DNA of 64,000 nucleotides. Origin: Lewinella sp050633125. Lineage in GTDB: Bacteria > Bacteroidota > Bacteroidia > Chitinophagales > Saprospiraceae. Below are positions 19,022-27,204 of the stretch, in pieces. The position numbers and the translations under genes were made by a program. Each line of letters starts with the position of its first letter. Positions within the stretch are counted from its first letter, which is position 1. The notes under the pieces were generated by a model. The model made no database searches. It saw only the letters and a program-made list of their open reading frames with translations, and was not told the DNA's origin. The DNA is taken from the NCBI RefSeq assembly GCF_050633125.1, contig NZ_JBOEFX010000001.1:1-64000 (forward strand), read 5' to 3'.

Positions 19022-19124
19022 ATTCCGATATTTGATTTTTTACTTCTTCATGTCGCCGAACTGAATTGTCCTGTTGGCCCTCGTCGTTGAACGGACTTCG
19101 ATGGCTACTTTTAGAACGAGGTCC

Positions 19125-19157
19125 AAACCGCTAACCACCCAACCATCTAACAAACTC
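19125..19157. repeat. AACCATC-like simple repeat downstream of gene
   Basis: A run of CTAACCAC, CCAACCATC and TAACAAAC units begins directly after the stop of the minus-strand gene at 19158. A similar run occurs at 25455-25492 and shares CAACCATCTAAC with it. Confidence 0.55.
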
Positions 19158-19853
19158 CTATCCCGGCAAAAACTCCACCAACTCACAATAGCCAAAGAAT
19201 TTTCCATTCCGGTCGAAGACCTCGCGGCGGATGACGCCGACTGTGGGTGCAAACCAGTCGCGGAGTCGGAAGCGTTTGCGTACCAGCTGGGTTACCCATA
19301 GCTCGTAGGCCATGGCTACGCAAGGGAAGCCACCGGCTGGGGTACTCAGGTCTTCTTGGTCGAGAATGTGCACGGGGCCGATAGCGAGGTCGATTTCCAG
19401 AACTTTGGCTCCCTGACTGTAGCCCGTGATGTGGGAATAAGCCTGAGGAATGCTGTCGCCGGAGCTGATGCCTTTGGGGAGGAGCCAGCCGTTTTCTTCA
19501 GTGCGCAGCTCAAATCCTGCCAGCGAGCTCAGCATATCGGGGGTGAGTTTGGCTAGCAGGTCTTGGGCCAGCCCATTTTCGGTACACCTGATTTCATACT
19601 GCCCACGGTAGACGGTATCCTGAAAAGCATTGAGTATCACGACCTCCAACTGATTGTGGTCAGCCGTTTTTTGTGGTAAAACTCGGTGGAAGGTGCGGAA
19701 ACTCGGCTTTTCATTAGCACCATACCATTGATAAGTCCATTGCCGGTCCACGGGGAATTCGGCAAGGCTACTACAGTCATTTTGGGCCAACCCGGAGAGG
19801 GAAACGCCAATGATTAAAAGGACGGTGGTGAGTAGTTTTCTCAAGGACAACAA
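19158..19853 (-). CDS. Secreted TapB/DUF3108-like protein
   Basis: A 231-residue protein with a signal peptide (MLSLRKLLTTVLLIIGVSLSGLAQ) followed by a single beta-rich domain starting FPVDRQWTYQWYG. It ends with FAPTVGVIRREVFDRNGK, a pattern like the TapB/DUF3108 proteins of Bacteroidota, in which a periplasmic beta-barrel-like domain ends with a VG-x-I/V-R-x-E segment. No enzymatic motif is seen. The function is unknown. Confidence 0.6.
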   Translation of the reverse strand: MLSLRKLLTTVLLIIGVSLSGLAQNDCSSLAEFPVDRQWTYQWYGANEKPSFRTFHRVLPQKTADHNQLEVVILNAFQDTVYRGQYEIRCTENGLAQDLLAKLTPDMLSSLAGFELRTEENGWLLPKGISSGDSIPQAYSHITGYSQGAKVLEIDLAIGPVHILDQEDLSTPAGGFPCVAMAYELWVTQLVRKRFRLRDWFAPTVGVIRREVFDRNGKFFGYCELVEFLPG

Positions 19854-19988
19854 ATTTCACCCCAAAAATAGGTCTTTTTTTGTGATCAAGGCTTTCAATT
19901 GTAAAATAGAAACTCTACATTTGTGCCCGCTGCTAAACGGAGGAACTAATTCCCCGAATTACTTGTCTTAAAAAAGCAGCATCGGAAC

Positions 19989-20060
19989 GGTCCCGTAGTA
20001 CAACGGATAGTATATAGGTTTCCGGAGCCTAAGATGGTGGTTCGATTCCACCCGGGATCA
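19989..20060 (+). tRNA. tRNA-Arg (anticodon CCG)
   Basis: A full cloverleaf can be drawn: acceptor GGTCCCG (19989-19995) pairs with CGGGATC (20053-20059) with one G-T wobble, followed by discriminator A. The anticodon arm TAGGT/GCCTA holds the loop TTCCGGA, giving anticodon CCG. The T arm GGTGG/CCACC holds TTCGATT. The CCA end is not encoded. Length is 72 nt. Confidence 0.93.
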
Positions 20061-20061
20061 C

Positions 20062-20101
20062 AAAAGCGTAAGTCAGTATAGTGCTGGTTTGCGCTTTTTT
20101 G
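20062..20101 (+). terminator. Intrinsic terminator after tRNA-Arg
   Basis: AAAAGCG (20062-20068) pairs with CGCTTTT (20092-20098), and the second arm runs into a T-rich tract. The loop is long (23 bases) but may contain further pairing. Its position right after the tRNA supports termination. Confidence 0.5.
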
Positions 20102-20126
20102 TTTTTAAACGCCTCACATCGAGCTA

Positions 20127-20825
20127 CTAGACTATATCCCCATCTTCTAAATTTACAATAGACAAATCTAGTCTCTTTACGATTAGCCAAATGGCTAGCA
20201 CTATTTCTTGAAGAACTACAGGTATTGTAAGGAGAATATATGTCGTTGAAACAACTTCCGTTAGCTGGAATAAGATTAAGAAACTGGCTGACATGATAAG
20301 TACATTGCCCAATATTCCCCAGGCAGACAGCCACTTAGGGATATAATTTCCTTGGTAGAAAATAGTGTATAAAATTAGGTTCCCCAGCCCTGTCGCTAGC
20401 ATTACGCCTAGATGGTTAGTTAGATCTCGAAACAGCTTTAATAGGTTGCCTAAGTATTCAAAATACGCCAAGTCTGAAGGTGCTGAGTTTAGGTATAACT
20501 GACTTAAATAGATAAATAGTGGGAGCAAGATCACCCCTATTAGCTGAAAAACGCCTGCCATTAACCGAAATCCTACAAAACCAAGGGCAAGGGTTTCTTT
20601 ATAATCCTTAAGGATTTGGTAAAGTACCAGTGAAAATCCGATATAGATTGGGACCAATAGAAACTGGAATAAAGCTCCGGTTAGTACTTGATTCCTGTTT
20701 GGGTAAACCTCTGTTAGATAGTCTGTTCCTTCAACAGAAGGAACAATACTTAGAATCCCTGAAATCATCCCAAGAATTATTAGTGTACCGGCAATTATTG
20801 CTGCCCTTTTATTGAGACTGTTCAT
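20127..20825 (-). CDS. DUF4386 membrane protein
   Basis: A 232-residue polytopic protein starting MNSLNKRAAIIAGTLIILGM, with about six hydrophobic segments. The opening KRAAIIAGTLIILGMISGI, the internal YQILKDYKETLALGFVGFR and the FLNLILYTIFY-like helices match the DUF4386 family, whose function is unknown. The 31-codon upstream extension has no family character and contains the GC-rich simple repeat, so the start at 20825 is preferred. Confidence 0.8.
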   Translation of the reverse strand: MNSLNKRAAIIAGTLIILGMISGILSIVPSVEGTDYLTEVYPNRNQVLTGALFQFLLVPIYIGFSLVLYQILKDYKETLALGFVGFRLMAGVFQLIGVILLPLFIYLSQLYLNSAPSDLAYFEYLGNLLKLFRDLTNHLGVMLATGLGNLILYTIFYQGNYIPKWLSAWGILGNVLIMSASFLILFQLTEVVSTTYILLTIPVVLQEIVLAIWLIVKRLDLSIVNLEDGDIV

Positions 20826-21568
20826 TAATGTGTGTCTGATGAATAATTGCCGAAATGTATCTACTTGATAACCAGTAATAAAAAATCTCTGCGGGCTCTG
20901 CGGCTCTGCGCGAAACACACAATTTTGAACATTCTCCTTTTATTTGAGTTCATTGTTTTTACCTTGGCTTGATAATTTAGCAGTGTTGACGGAAGAATAC
21001 CTCCCTCAAAGGTTCGACAAGATCGTGTGAATGATCTATAAATTATTGACCTAATACTCGGGATTCTACTAGCGCTTAGAAGTTGTCAGATGTAATTCAT
21101 GGATTAATCGACGAATCGGAGTTGTTTCTTGCTTTGGAAGGGGCCGTTTTTGGTGAGATTAACAAAAGAATAAAGAAGCCAGCGTCCATCTCTGGACGTT
21201 TTACGGTATGTGGTAAGCACCGAGAATAAAAGTAGTTTGGTATACAAGGCCGCGATAAATTAAAAAGAATCAATTTAAAATTGTTATTGATTTTTTTCTA
21301 AATTGTGTAGTCTCAATTTCTCGTCCCCTAAAATAATTGTGACCGTTTGAAACACAGGTATACCGGATAAGGTATAACTGGAAGAGCTCTAGAGGTGGAG
21401 TAGGAGAGAGGTGTATATAACTAACATTCTTATATATTTTGTTTTTTTTAATAACCAGGCGGTTATTGATTGCAATCACTTAATTACTTTTTGATGGGTT
21501 ATACTTGTCATGGTATATAGTGTTTTGTTGTCAACGATTTACTTTCTGCCGCTGCAGTTAGGATAACC
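20826..21568. other. Intergenic region with simple repeats, no gene seen
   Basis: About 740 bp lies between the divergent DUF4386 and nuclease genes. It holds a CTCTGCGG-type simple repeat (20886-20916) and a small hairpin (CGTCCA/TGGACG, 21183-21198). A 69-codon minus-strand frame at 21270-21479 has no protein-like features. The promoter of the nuclease gene should lie at the right end. Confidence 0.55.
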
Positions 21569-23410
21569 ATGAAACTAGAGCACGTTCTTAATTACCTGAA
21601 TTCTTTTGAGAAAAACCCATTTCTCAAGTGCATTGATAATATCATTTCTGAAAAGCCTAAGAATTTCAAGGAAGTAGACAAAATCCTTAATCAACTGGAT
21701 GGTCGGTTGAAAAATGCCGACAGTGCGAGTGTGGGCCTTGTTTTGGGGCTTGTAGAGGACGAGTTTTCTCAGTTGGTAAGAGAGGAATTTCTAAATACAA
21801 CGACTCAGTTGGATATCCTCATCGATATCATTAATCGAGACGGTAATTCTTTGATGAAGCGAGAGTGGCTGGGGCAATTGTACGATAAGGAGATCAAGAA
21901 AATAAAGAGTAAGCTCAAGGACTTTAAAGCCCTCTTAGAGGAAGAAGCTACAGACGGGCGGCTGAGAGATTACCGTATCTATTCAGAATGCCTTAAAACG
22001 GCCTATCATAACGATAGAGAAAACAATCAGGAGAACAAAATCACCAATGATGAGCAATCGATCCTGGTAACTCTTGCACGCCAGCTAGAGCTTTCCCACG
22101 AAGAGATAAAGCTAATCAATTATTCTATCCTCCCTCTCGAGAAGTTAGATGTTGATGAAATCATTAAATACCTTACCGGTATTGGGGTTATTTTTTATTC
22201 CAGAAAGAACCATCAAATTTATGTAGCAGATGAGGTTGTTCGCGTTCTCCGGAAAATCAGAGGTAAGGAAATCCCTGATAAGATTTTCCGTATAGTGCTT
22301 AAGCAGCTGAAAGACAGCCAGATTAATCAGCTCAGCCGTAAGCACAATATCAACTGGAAACTCTCTAGAGAAGAAAAAATAAAAGAGATTATCGATGAAG
22401 GCATTAGCTTCCGGGGAGCTATCTCTAATGGCATTTTTAAAGATGATGTGAGCAAAACGGATCGGAAGAATTTTGTCAATGAGTTAGTGGAAAAGCGTTT
22501 AAGTATAGAGGAGCGTATCAAAGGGTCTACGATGGAGGCGAAGCTTGGTAGTTTGATAGAATACTTCGAACGCAAAGAAAGAGATGGGGCGATCAGTATA
22601 TCCATCAGTGGTTACGATAAGTTAATGCAGGATCTGGCTAGGACGAACAAAACGCTCAAGAAGAAAATTAAAACAGCCTTTGAACTACAAGAAGAAGATG
22701 TTTTGGGTGCTAAATTTCTATTGAATTACAACATCAAACCGATGGACATCCTCTACTTGATGGAGGATGAGGAAATAAAGCAATTTTGCGAAGCACAATC
22801 TATTTCTACTCGAGGTAGTGAGGTGCAGAATATCCTGGCTCAATACAAAGATGTAGAAAATCTCTTCATTGAGAACTACGTAAATATTGCCATGCGCAAC
22901 TACAACTTACTTGTAGAGAACGGATTGGATATCAAAGAAGCTGATCTTGGAATCAAATTTGAAGAGGTGACAAAGACCATCTTCCGAAAGCTCGGCTTCA
23001 CCATCGCGGATGATCTTAGAAAAACGATCAATACTGCCAAAGACAAGATGGATATCCTACTAAAGGACAAAGACGAGTCGGTCATTGTCATAGAGTGTAA
23101 GTCTATCAAGGAGCGCGGGTATAATAAATACAGTGCTGTATCACGCCAAATGAAGGCCTACAAAGCCTTGGCGGAGAAGAATAGTCTGATTGTCAAGAAG
23201 CTCTTCCTGATTGCCCCAGAATTCACAGATGACTTCGTGAATGAATGTGGCCTCGATTATGAACTCAATCTTTCCCTCATTACAGCAGATACCCTCCTGG
23301 ACATTTACCAAGTATGCCAGGAGAGTGGAAACAAGACCGTTCCAATTTCCTTACTTATGCGAGATGTGCTGATTGATAAGGAGCGGGTTTTGAAGGCGTT
23401 GGGGAGGTAG
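21569..23410 (+). CDS. PD-(D/E)XK nuclease protein with SAP-like motifs
   Basis: A 613-residue protein, mostly helical and Lys/Glu-rich, with no signal peptide. The last 150 residues carry a restriction-endonuclease fold signature: FEEVTKTIFRKLGFTIADD, then DKMDILLKDKDESVIVIEC with the catalytic Asp and the E-x-K of IECKS, as in Mrr-like and PD-(D/E)XK nucleases. Upstream are two segments resembling SAP-type helix-extended-loop-helix DNA-binding motifs (about 250-285, LKDSQINQLSRKHN, and 405-430, IKQFCEAQSISTRGSEV). A DNA-cleaving role in defence or repair is an inference. The gene is solitary, flanked by a 740-bp gap and by an unrelated membrane-protein gene on the other strand, with no methylase, helicase or ATPase beside it. 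Confidence 0.65.
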   Translation: MKLEHVLNYLNSFEKNPFLKCIDNIISEKPKNFKEVDKILNQLDGRLKNADSASVGLVLGLVEDEFSQLVREEFLNTTTQLDILIDIINRDGNSLMKREWLGQLYDKEIKKIKSKLKDFKALLEEEATDGRLRDYRIYSECLKTAYHNDRENNQENKITNDEQSILVTLARQLELSHEEIKLINYSILPLEKLDVDEIIKYLTGIGVIFYSRKNHQIYVADEVVRVLRKIRGKEIPDKIFRIVLKQLKDSQINQLSRKHNINWKLSREEKIKEIIDEGISFRGAISNGIFKDDVSKTDRKNFVNELVEKRLSIEERIKGSTMEAKLGSLIEYFERKERDGAISISISGYDKLMQDLARTNKTLKKKIKTAFELQEEDVLGAKFLLNYNIKPMDILYLMEDEEIKQFCEAQSISTRGSEVQNILAQYKDVENLFIENYVNIAMRNYNLLVENGLDIKEADLGIKFEEVTKTIFRKLGFTIADDLRKTINTAKDKMDILLKDKDESVIVIECKSIKERGYNKYSAVSRQMKAYKALAEKNSLIVKKLFLIAPEFTDDFVNECGLDYELNLSLITADTLLDIYQVCQESGNKTVPISLLMRDVLIDKERVLKALGR

Positions 23411-23435
23411 GAGCAGGTGCTGGTTTTTCTAAAAA

Positions 23436-24446
23436 TCACAAGCCCTCATCCACCCTCTCCTTAAATATTTTCGGCTGGTCGATATGCAAACCAAGCACTT
23501 TGAAGGTTTTCTTCTTTCCGTAGAGGCTCGTCAATTCGTAGGTGCGATTTAGGTGGATGATCACATTGTGACTTTCCATTTCGCCTAAAGGCGAAAGCTT
23601 TTCCGACAAGGAATCTTTAGCCAAGGGTTTTCTTGAAAGTTCAATATGATCGATGTCTGAAAAGGAGATTTCCACTTCACTTAGAATGCCATACTTGAGT
23701 GACAGACGGTCTTCATGGATAGAAATGGGCCTCCTGGAGAGCGATTTTGCAAAGCCTAATAGCTGAATACCGGTGTAAATACTCAAGGTTGTCAAAAACC
23801 AGGCGGCGATGTTGCTCCAGCTAGCAAGTAAAAGATGAATGGCGACGGTCTCAATACCAACAATGAAAATAAATATTCCGAGCAATGCCGGCGTGCCGCT
23901 TCTCTTGTGGTAGGTAAACTCATTGTCTTGAAGTGGCCGCTTCCTCCAATGGATAAAACCGTAATAAATGACGGCAACTTCGGTCGCAAATGGCACCGCA
24001 AGTTTTGTAGGAAGAATTTCGCTGCACGTACTTTTCAACGTGTTATAAAGATCAGGTGTAGCACCTTTTAATCCTTTATAAGTCTTGATCGCCTTACGAA
24101 CCTTAAAGACCACAAAAATTAGTATTGAAACTTCAATGACAGGTAAAACCCAAGCCTTAAAGATGGTCAAATAGGTTTGACTGTCTTGTGGCAGCAGGTA
24201 CGAACCAATCAAAAGCCCAATAATCATCACCGGGACGACCGTTGTCTTGGGGATCTCCGTTTTCCGAATAAGAAGAAAGTAAACCAACGGAACAGTAAAC
24301 AACAAATCAGCTGTAATTGCAAGGTTAATCGTGTCGCTACTCCCCGTCAAAAAGGAAGAATTTATGAATAAGATAAGCACGCCAAAAAGGCTTAATGGAA
24401 TCCCAAAATTGATAAGGTTCCTATTGAGGTTGATGGTCTTATTCAT
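23436..24446 (-). CDS. Multi-pass membrane protein with C-terminal PH-like domain
   Basis: A 336-residue protein from the start MNKTINLNRNLINFG, with about six hydrophobic helices in two groups (residues 10-110 and 190-250). A C-terminal soluble segment (SIHEDRLSLKYGILSEVEISF, SDIDHIEL) resembles the PH-like domains of bacterial YdbT/YdbS-type membrane proteins. The family is not firmly recognised and the function is unknown. A longer in-frame start at 24545 exists, but its extra 33 residues look unstructured. Confidence 0.55.
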   Translation of the reverse strand: MNKTINLNRNLINFGIPLSLFGVLILFINSSFLTGSSDTINLAITADLLFTVPLVYFLLIRKTEIPKTTVVPVMIIGLLIGSYLLPQDSQTYLTIFKAWVLPVIEVSILIFVVFKVRKAIKTYKGLKGATPDLYNTLKSTCSEILPTKLAVPFATEVAVIYYGFIHWRKRPLQDNEFTYHKRSGTPALLGIFIFIVGIETVAIHLLLASWSNIAAWFLTTLSIYTGIQLLGFAKSLSRRPISIHEDRLSLKYGILSEVEISFSDIDHIELSRKPLAKDSLSEKLSPLGEMESHNVIIHLNRTYELTSLYGKKKTFKVLGLHIDQPKIFKERVDEGL

Positions 24447-24721
24447 ATCGTTTGTTTTAGCGCGTTGCATAGTGGATAGTGCAATGTGGCCGAAGTAATT
24501 ACTCGCACAAGCAAGTGTATTCCGCAGCAGGTAAAGATAACCCAAATTGATGTCTAGTTCATTGTAATTGAGAGCGAAAAGCTCTAACCCTGAATTTATT
24601 TTTTATATTAGCCTAACGAATAACAGCCGCTTCTGTAAATATATCCAGACCACTTAAGTAACGGATATAAAGCAGCAGCAGCCCCGCGCTTTTTATTTTT
24701 TTTCACCTTAAATATTCTATT

Positions 24722-25351
24722 ATGAAAAATTATGCAATTTGTTTATTCCTGCTTTGTGCAGTAGGTCTCACCACTGCTTATGGGCAGGTAAAGTTTGGTC
24801 TTAAGGGAGGGCTTACCCTCTCCAACGCGGTCATCAAAGGCGGTGGTATTGAGTTGGATACCGACATTCTTACGACTTTTCATATAGGAGCTGTCGCTGA
24901 ATTTGGTGTTTCCGAAAACATCGGTATTAATACAGGTCTTTTGCTCACTGGGCGAGGCTACAAATACACCTTCGATTTTCTCGGTACTTCTGAGGAGTTT
25001 AAAAACTCGCTGATGTATGTCCAGATTCCGGTAAATGTTATTTACAACGCAGACTTGTTCTATTTTTCTGCTGGTCCTTACTTAGGTATTGGCGTAGCCG
25101 GAAATTCTGATAATGGAGACGAAAAAGTTGATGTAGAATTTGGTAATGGAGAAGACGATGATGTAAGTCCTATGGATATTGGCCTCAACGTGGAATTGGG
25201 CGTTAACCTGAATAATGTACGCTTAGGTCTTGGTTACGGATTGGGCCTTTTCAATACCGTACCTAGTGATCAGCAGGATGGAGAGGACGAGGATTTCAAG
25301 GCGACCAATAATGCCATCAATGTAAGTGCTACTTACTTCTTTGGTGGGTAA
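24722..25351 (+). CDS. Outer-membrane beta-barrel protein
   Basis: A 209-residue protein with a signal peptide ending TAYGQ, followed by VKFGLKGGLTLSN, typical of the small Bacteroidota outer-membrane beta-barrel family (porin-like, PF13568 type). Alternating hydrophobic strands separated by acidic loops (DNGDEKVDVEFGNGEDDD) continue to an aromatic C-terminus (ATYFFGG), as expected for a barrel of about eight strands. The specific role is unknown. Confidence 0.8.
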   Translation: MKNYAICLFLLCAVGLTTAYGQVKFGLKGGLTLSNAVIKGGGIELDTDILTTFHIGAVAEFGVSENIGINTGLLLTGRGYKYTFDFLGTSEEFKNSLMYVQIPVNVIYNADLFYFSAGPYLGIGVAGNSDNGDEKVDVEFGNGEDDDVSPMDIGLNVELGVNLNNVRLGLGYGLGLFNTVPSDQQDGEDEDFKATNNAINVSATYFFGG

Positions 25352-25377
25352 TTGCCTGTTTATAAAGCAAAAAATAA

Positions 25378-25411
25378 AAAGCCTCAGTCATTTATGATTG
25401 GGGCTTTCTAT
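25378..25411 (+). terminator. Intrinsic terminator after the barrel gene
   Basis: AAAGCCTCAGTCA (25378-25390) and TGATTGGGGCTTT (25395-25407) form a 13-bp stem with G-T wobbles and a TTTA loop, 26 bp after the stop codon and followed by a pyrimidine-rich stretch. Confidence 0.75.
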
Positions 25412-25454
25412 TATATTTCTATCTGTGACCTAAATTTCAGTATTTCGAACTTTC

Positions 25455-25492
25455 GCAACCAACAACCATCTAACCATCAACCATCCAACCCT
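25455..25492. repeat. AACCATC-like simple repeat
   Basis: A run of degenerate 7-8 base units (CAACCAA, CAACCATC, TAACCATC, AACCATCC) lies between the barrel and PAP2 genes. It matches the composition and strand bias of the run at 19125-19157. Confidence 0.6.
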
Positions 25493-25543
25493 TAAAGATG
25501 TTGACTATTTGTTTATTATAAATCACCCCAAATTTATCCCCAA

Positions 25544-26371
25544 GTGAAGTACCTCCTCACCTTGGTATTGGCAAGCTGTGCTTTCATCGGCAGTAGCCAA
25601 GTTCAACCCATTTTAGAAGCCCCTCCCCGGCGCATTGACCTACTCAAAATAGATGGCCGCAATGCCGTAAAGAGCGTCTTGCACGCCTATTCAGGGCCAG
25701 CACGTTGGAAAAAGAAAGAATGGCTCATCGCCGGTGGTGTTGCCTTAGGTACTTACGGTCTTTTTCTCTTGGATGAAGAGGCCAATCCTTTTTTCACTAA
25801 ACAGCACGATGACATTCCCGGAACCGTTCAGGATTTAGCCTTTTACTTTGGTAAACCGCAGTACAACTATGGCCTCACTGCGGCCGTATACGGTGTCGGG
25901 TTGCTCACCAAGAATGAGAAAATCCGCAAAACGGGCGTCTTGCTCATCGCTTCCGCTACGACAGCAGGCCTTATCCAGTCGGTCAGTAAAACCGTTGTCG
26001 GCCGGGCGCGGCCCAGCACCGGCGTCGGAAATAGCGATTTTGATTTTTTCAACGGCACGCCCGATTATCATTCTTTTCCCTCCGGGCATGCTATCCTTGC
26101 ATTTACTACAGCTCATGCGCTGGCCCGCAGTGTCCATAACCCTTGGCTCAAAGTTGGTATCTATAGCCTGGGCGCTGTCACCCCCGTTTCTCGCTTGTGG
26201 ACCAACGCCCATTGGCTGTCCGACATAGGCCTAAGCTTAGCCATCAGTATCATCTCCGTAGATAGCGTGTACAATTATCTTCATGCCAGCGGCGATTACG
26301 ACCACCAGCCACGTATCTCCTGGCGCTTACAGGCAGGCCCTTCCTCGGTAGGTTTAGTTGGCACCTTTTAA
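25544..26371 (+). CDS. PAP2-superfamily phosphatase
   Basis: A 275-residue protein with a signal peptide (GTG start, MKYLLTLVLASCAFIGSSQ). All three PAP2 motifs are intact: KTVVGRARP, FPSGHA and SRLWTNAHWLSD, which together supply the phosphate-binding Arg/Lys, the His general acid and the nucleophilic His. Such enzymes dephosphorylate lipid phosphates, undecaprenyl pyrophosphate or small phosphoesters at the periplasmic face. Hydrophobic helices surround the motifs, although the N-terminal region is more soluble. The exact substrate is not predictable. Confidence 0.88.
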   Translation: MKYLLTLVLASCAFIGSSQVQPILEAPPRRIDLLKIDGRNAVKSVLHAYSGPARWKKKEWLIAGGVALGTYGLFLLDEEANPFFTKQHDDIPGTVQDLAFYFGKPQYNYGLTAAVYGVGLLTKNEKIRKTGVLLIASATTAGLIQSVSKTVVGRARPSTGVGNSDFDFFNGTPDYHSFPSGHAILAFTTAHALARSVHNPWLKVGIYSLGAVTPVSRLWTNAHWLSDIGLSLAISIISVDSVYNYLHASGDYDHQPRISWRLQAGPSSVGLVGTF

Positions 26372-26405
26372 GGTGTAAAGGTTGGAAAAGTGTAAAAGTT
26401 AGCCC

Positions 26406-26491
26406 GAACCTAGCACCCATCCGCACCCCGCACGTCGCACCTAGCACCCCGCACGTCGCACGTCGCACCAAGTCACACCCCGCACCTTGGA
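26406..26491. repeat. GCACGTCGCACC-type low-complexity repeat
   Basis: About 86 bp of short degenerate units (CGCACC, CGCACGT, TAGCACC) follow the PAP2 gene. Spacing is irregular, without the constant repeats and unique spacers of a CRISPR array. Confidence 0.7.
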
Positions 26492-26602
26492 CCCATTCCC
26501 CCTTTCCAAGTCAAAATCTACCTATTCGAGAGCATTCCCATAGTGAGTTTGCCTAGATTGCCCAAGATTCTGTATTTTAGGCTATCAAAATAAACTAACA
26601 AT

Positions 26603-27064
26603 ATGCCAAGTTACAGTCTAAGTATCAATGGGCAAGCCCACGAGGTGGAGGTTGCCGAGGATACGCCCGTGCTTTGGGTGCTCCGGGATCATATCAAATT
26701 ATTAGGCACCAAATACGGTTGCGGAATCGGTCAGTGTGGGGCTTGCACCATCCACCTGGATGGGTTGGCGATGCGGTCTTGCTCTGTACCTGTTTCCTCG
26801 GTGGGTAGTCAGAAGATTACTACCATCGAAGGGCTTTCCGAAAAAGGCAATCATCCCGTTCAGCAAGCCTGGATCGAGCATGATGTGCCACAGTGTGGCT
26901 ACTGCCAGGCCGGACAGATCATGAATGCTGCCGCTTTACTCGCAGATACACCTAGCCCCAGTGATAAAGAAATCGCTGCTCGGATGAATGGTAATATCTG
27001 CCGCTGTGGCACTTACACCCGTATCCAAAAGGCCATCAAGACGGCTGCTGAAAAAATGAGCTAA
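26603..27064 (+). CDS. iorA: 2Fe-2S subunit of molybdenum hydroxylase (IorA-like)
   Basis: A 153-residue protein of the xanthine dehydrogenase small-subunit family. The plant-type ferredoxin cluster ligands lie in KYGCGIGQCGACTIHLDG, and the second 2Fe-2S cluster ligands lie in QCGYCQAGQIMNAAA and GNICRCGTYTRI. It passes electrons from the molybdenum centre of the partner subunit. The closest known arrangement is isoquinoline 1-oxidoreductase, which has two subunits and no FAD protein, matching the absence of an FAD gene here. The partner gene begins about 140 bp downstream across a long palindrome. Confidence 0.92.
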   Translation: MPSYSLSINGQAHEVEVAEDTPVLWVLRDHIKLLGTKYGCGIGQCGACTIHLDGLAMRSCSVPVSSVGSQKITTIEGLSEKGNHPVQQAWIEHDVPQCGYCQAGQIMNAAALLADTPSPSDKEIAARMNGNICRCGTYTRIQKAIKTAAEKMS

Positions 27065-27083
27065 AGTCAAAAAAAAAAACGGA

Positions 27084-27189
27084 TTCTCTGACAATTTTTG
27101 TGTTGAGAGTCAATCGAAAGCAAAAATCACGCTCCTTATCAGTCGCTTACGATTTTTACTTTAGCTTGACCACAAAAATTGTCAGAGAA
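27084..27189. repeat. 106-bp imperfect palindrome between the molybdenum hydroxylase genes
   Basis: The outer 19 bp are exact inverted repeats (27084-27102 and 27171-27189, TTCTCTGACAATTTTTGTG). After a 6-base offset pairing resumes over about 20 further bases (GTCAATCGAAAGC against GTCAAGCTAAAGT, then AAAAATC in both). GGAT/ATCC pairs also flank the element. It sits between two co-directional genes, so it could form a strong mRNA hairpin or be a small inserted repeat. Confidence 0.8.
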
Positions 27190-27204
27190 GGAAAATCCAG
27201 TACA

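Noticed and set aside
19989..20060. tRNA-Arg as an integration attachment site of an island
   Set aside because: I saw no integrase gene and no repeat of the tRNA 3' end downstream within the window.
21270..21479. 69-codon minus-strand gene upstream of the nuclease
   Set aside because: It has no recognisable features and AT-rich sequence, and it overlaps the expected promoter region.
25835..26228. Frames of about 125 codons on both strands inside the PAP2 gene
   Set aside because: The three PAP2 motifs fix the real frame; the others are overlaps without protein-like features.
26406..26491. CRISPR array
   Set aside because: The units are irregular and only 6-10 bases long, with no unique spacers and no cas genes nearby.
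27100..27204. Upstream start of the molybdopterin subunit
   Set aside because: It would translate the palindrome and place the Tat signal in the interior.
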